Positions 61,735 to 64,000 of a DNA stretch of 64,000 bases are shown here, one piece after another. The notes under the pieces are model-generated. The model was not told the DNA's origin. It searched no databases and saw only the letters and a list, made by a program, of their open reading frames with translations. This DNA comes from Ruminococcus sp. YRD2003 (lineage in GTDB: Bacteria > Bacillota > Clostridia > Oscillospirales > Ruminococcaceae), in contig FNZT01000007.1 of assembly GCA_900109435.1 (NCBI GenBank), forward strand, positions 62,001 through 126,000, in the 5' to 3' direction. The first letter of the stretch is position 1; each line of letters begins with the position of its first letter. Both the position numbers and the translations under genes were made by a program.

Positions 61735-62673
61735 TTACTGAGCCGCCTCGGTGGTCTCCTCCGTGGCGGGCTCAGTAGGCGCGTGTGCCTTCTTGTACTC
61801 CTCTGTCCTCTCGATAGTGTCGAGAGAGCCGCTCTTTTCGCCTTCGCGCAGACGTCTCGCAATGATGATGAATCGCGAGTTGTCCTCATCGGCGTAGCAG
61901 GTGGACAGCGTAAGGAGCTTGTCGCCGAACTTGACATCGACGCCCGTATCAAAGAGCTGACGCCCTCTTGCGAGGGTCATATACTCGTTGAAGGTCTCCT
62001 CATCGTTGAGCTCCTCCATATCCCAGTAGCCGAAGTCGGTATAGGTGTGGCCGCTGGTAATGGCGCAGCAGCAGATGACATAGTCGTAATCCCTGTAATT
62101 CGAGCTGAGCTCGATAAACGGCGCCGAATTGAAGAACTCATAGTCCTGACGGTATCTTCTTATCGAGCCGAGCATGGTATTATTCGCCATATTGTGTCCG
62201 TAGATAACGATATTCTCGGACTGTTCAGCCTCGTCGCTCCCGAAGTCGTCACGGAAGTCCATGAACATAGCGCCCTCGCGGTGGAGCTGACGGTCAACGC
62301 CGTGCTCGAGATAATACGAGTTCACCTCATACGCCTCTCCGCCGTAATAGGGCACGCCCTCGGGTATCTCACCGGGGTCGCGAACAACGGGGTAGTCGAC
62401 CTTTGTCTGGTCTATCTTTATCCAGCCAACGATGTCCTTATTCTCTTTAAGGAGCATCTTGGCTCTTTCTGTCATTCCTGTCTCGGACGGGACGTAGTCA
62501 TACGCGGGGAGTGTAGTTGACTCGGTAGATACCTGTGTTACGGGCTCTGCCTTGCCGACGATGTGTTCCTCCTTTTCACTGCATCCGAAAAGGGAAGCTG
62601 CCGTAAGACCTGCCGCAGCGACAAGTGCTCCGCAGGCAGCAATAAGCTTTGCATTGCTTTTCAATTGAATCAT
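61735..62673 (-). CDS. class B sortase with a lipoprotein-type N-terminus
   Basis: A 312-residue sortase. The catalytic His is in IVIYGHNMANNTML (near 160), the Cys in TLSTCYADE (near 258) and the Arg in RFIIIARR shortly after. The N-terminus (ALVAAAGLTAASLFGC) carries a lipobox, LFGC, so the enzyme may be lipid-anchored and not held by a transmembrane helix. The ATG overlaps the upstream sortase stop by 4 bases; since GAGGA sits directly before it, a TTG at 62664 is an alternative start. A Thr/Glu-rich C-terminal tail (PTEPATEETTEAAQ) is unusual for sortases. Confidence 0.88.
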   Translation of the reverse strand: MIQLKSNAKLIAACGALVAAAGLTAASLFGCSEKEEHIVGKAEPVTQVSTESTTLPAYDYVPSETGMTERAKMLLKENKDIVGWIKIDQTKVDYPVVRDPGEIPEGVPYYGGEAYEVNSYYLEHGVDRQLHREGAMFMDFRDDFGSDEAEQSENIVIYGHNMANNTMLGSIRRYRQDYEFFNSAPFIELSSNYRDYDYVICCCAITSGHTYTDFGYWDMEELNDEETFNEYMTLARGRQLFDTGVDVKFGDKLLTLSTCYADEDNSRFIIIARRLREGEKSGSLDTIERTEEYKKAHAPTEPATEETTEAAQ

Positions 62674-64000
62674 TCCTCGATATTTGCTTTGCTGTTGTCA
62701 TTCCCGCTCTGTTTGTACGAAACAAACTTGCTCGGGTCGTATTTTTCATTTGGGTGCGACTCATAATACACATTAGGCCACTTGATATTTTCGTTGGCCT
62801 TGCTGTTTTTGGTACCCTCATATAAGTCCTCTCCCACACGGACGCGGCGTGCCATAAGAATGAGTCGACCGCGGTCATTGCCGATGACATCGGTATTGCA
62901 GGTAGAGACAGTAAGTATCTGGTCACCGTACTTCACATCGACGTCATTGGTGCGGAGCGTCCTTCTCTTCGCCTCGTCGACGAAATCATAAAACTCGTCC
63001 TCGTCATCGAAGTTGAGGGTATTCCAGCAGTCATACTCGGTATCGCTGTCGTCCTCGGCATCGAGCAGGAAGAAGGAGAATATCTTATAGGTATACTGCT
63101 CGTAGTTGGAGTTGAACTCGATTATCGGGTGGTTCTCGTAGTAATTCTCATTGCGGCGGTAGTATTTCAGCGCGCCGAACATACTCTCGTCAGCCATATT
63201 ATGACCGTAGACGATAAGGTTGTCGGAGCTTTTCTCGGCGAGGCGGTGGTCCTCGACGTGGTCGAAGGTATTGCGCCAGTCAAGGAAAAGCGCGCCCGCG
63301 CGGGATTCTTCGCCCTTGAAGTTGAGGTTGAGATACTTGCTGTTGTCTTTTGCCTGCACAACGGGCAGAGCCACTATCGGCTCGCCGTCAATGGTAGGTA
63401 TAGTCATATAGCCGATGACCTCGGAGTTGATGTCAAGGAGCTTCTTGGCACCGGGCAGGAGGTCGTAATACTTGTCGTCAGCGGGCTTATCGTCCTCGAC
63501 GGAAGTGATTATCGGCGTATATGTACGGTAGATATCGTCGATATTGCTGTACTCCATACGGCTGCGCCAGAGGTCGAGGTAGTAGTCGCCGACCATATAT
63601 CCGCACACGACTATCGCCACGAGCGAGCCGAGGAACACAAACTTTCTGACTATCTCAAGCGGCTTGTCTCCCTTTTCGGGGAAGAGTCCGCGCAGCTTCT
63701 GACCGAGGGTCTTGGGCTTCTTCTTTTTTTTCTTTTTCTTTTTGGGGTCGGTGTGCATACGCGGCTCGGTATGGGGAGTATTCGCCCACGCCTCGCGCGG
63801 CTTTCTCAGCGGGCTGACCGCTGCTCTCGGCGGAGCCGCCTGAACATCGGTCTGCTCTTCGGGCAGCTTCTCATGCGAGGGATACTTCACGGGAGGCTCA
63901 ACAGCCGCAAGCATCTCCGCAGCAGCAGTCTCCGCAGGTGCGTCAGCCTTCTCAGACGGAGCATCCTCCGCTTCGGGAGCCCTCACCTCTGCGGCAGTCT
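62670..64000 (-). CDS. class B sortase with long charged cytoplasmic tail, 5' end beyond window
   Basis: The frame is open to the right edge, so the N-terminus is missing; 443 residues are visible. The visible part begins Ala/Glu/Pro-rich, then a poly-Lys block (PKKKKKKKKKPK), a membrane helix (FVFLGSLVAIVVCGYMV) and a class B sortase domain. Catalytic motifs are LIVYGHNMADESM, TVSTCNTD and RLILMARR. An internal GTG at 63986 could serve as start, but upstream codons continue the same composition. It is followed by the second sortase with 4-base overlap. No sorted substrate is evident in the window. Confidence 0.85.
   Translation of the reverse strand, partial: TAAEVRAPEAEDAPSEKADAPAETAAAEMLAAVEPPVKYPSHEKLPEEQTDVQAAPPRAAVSPLRKPREAWANTPHTEPRMHTDPKKKKKKKKKPKTLGQKLRGLFPEKGDKPLEIVRKFVFLGSLVAIVVCGYMVGDYYLDLWRSRMEYSNIDDIYRTYTPIITSVEDDKPADDKYYDLLPGAKKLLDINSEVIGYMTIPTIDGEPIVALPVVQAKDNSKYLNLNFKGEESRAGALFLDWRNTFDHVEDHRLAEKSSDNLIVYGHNMADESMFGALKYYRRNENYYENHPIIEFNSNYEQYTYKIFSFFLLDAEDDSDTEYDCWNTLNFDDEDEFYDFVDEAKRRTLRTNDVDVKYGDQILTVSTCNTDVIGNDRGRLILMARRVRVGEDLYEGTKNSKANENIKWPNVYYESHPNEKYDPSKFVSYKQSGNDNSKANIEE

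Overview
The window reads as a chromosomal segment of a Gram-positive Firmicute, most likely a Ruminococcus-like member of the Oscillospiraceae. The reasons are a Firmicute-type dcw (cell wall and division) cluster with SpoVD-like PBP, MraZ and DivIB/FtsQ, a SAM-I riboswitch ahead of metK, Thr/Glu-rich extracellular linkers, class B sortases, partner-switching (STAS/RsbW/PP2C) signalling and AGGAGG-type ribosome sites. No rRNA genes, CRISPR arrays, integrases, relaxases or intact transposases were seen. Most genes lie on the minus strand; only four complete genes read plus.

Region 1 (1-9.1 kb) has two divergent genes for charged, signal-less proteins. A six-gene minus-strand signalling operon follows: STAS, a degenerate ATPase-like protein, STAS, RsbW-like kinase, membrane dCache-HAMP-PP2C phosphatase, PAS-HD-GYP protein. 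A plus-strand lipoprotein comes next. Two near-identical inverted copies of a palindromic repeat sit at 2.1-2.45 and 8.8-9.1 kb.

Region 2 (9.1-31.7 kb) is the most unusual part. One minus-strand gene string encodes a VirD4-like coupling protein that carries a C39-like peptidase domain and seems to lack the Walker A motif. It continues with an Ig-like membrane protein, a 1331-residue VirB6/TrbL-like protein, a VirB4 ATPase with an N-terminal PrgI-like membrane segment and a very acidic tail, a STAS protein, a 2386-residue secreted protein with three ricin-type lectin domains, and two unknown proteins. No relaxase or integrase is present, so this looks more like a dedicated secretion or surface machine than a conjugative element. 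The promoter regions at both ends (561-783 and 30163-30365, each divergent) contain four copies of a bipartite GCACCC-N15/16-GGGTAT motif. Its GGGTAT half equals the -10 of sigma-B/sigma-F-type sigma factors, which are the sigma class controlled by partner switching. I infer a regulon linking the type IV-like machine, three charged proteins and the STAS/RsbW/PP2C module.

Region 3 (31.7-43.5 kb) is ordinary chromosome: a LacI-sensor-GGDEF protein, SAM-I riboswitch and metK, an AraC regulator, 3-methyladenine glycosylase, RqcH, AAC(3)-like acetyltransferase, an epimerase, RlmA-like methyltransferase, a TrmK-NIF3 fusion, a zinc-ribbon protein and a sigma factor.

Region 4 (43.6-64 kb) is the division and wall cluster, in transcription order mraZ, rsmH, ftsL, a candidate small RNA, spoVD-like PBP, murE, mraY, ftsW, murG, an alpha/beta hydrolase, murA, ftsQ/divIB, then ftsZ and a DivIVA-like coiled-coil gene from their own promoters. 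Upstream lies an operon of two class B sortases and a SpoIID-domain protein. murD and murF are not in the cluster.

Three copies of one repeat family (2.1, 8.8 and 31.7 kb) each sit inside the loop of a terminator-like stem between convergent genes. Three of the four convergent gene pairs in the window carry it.
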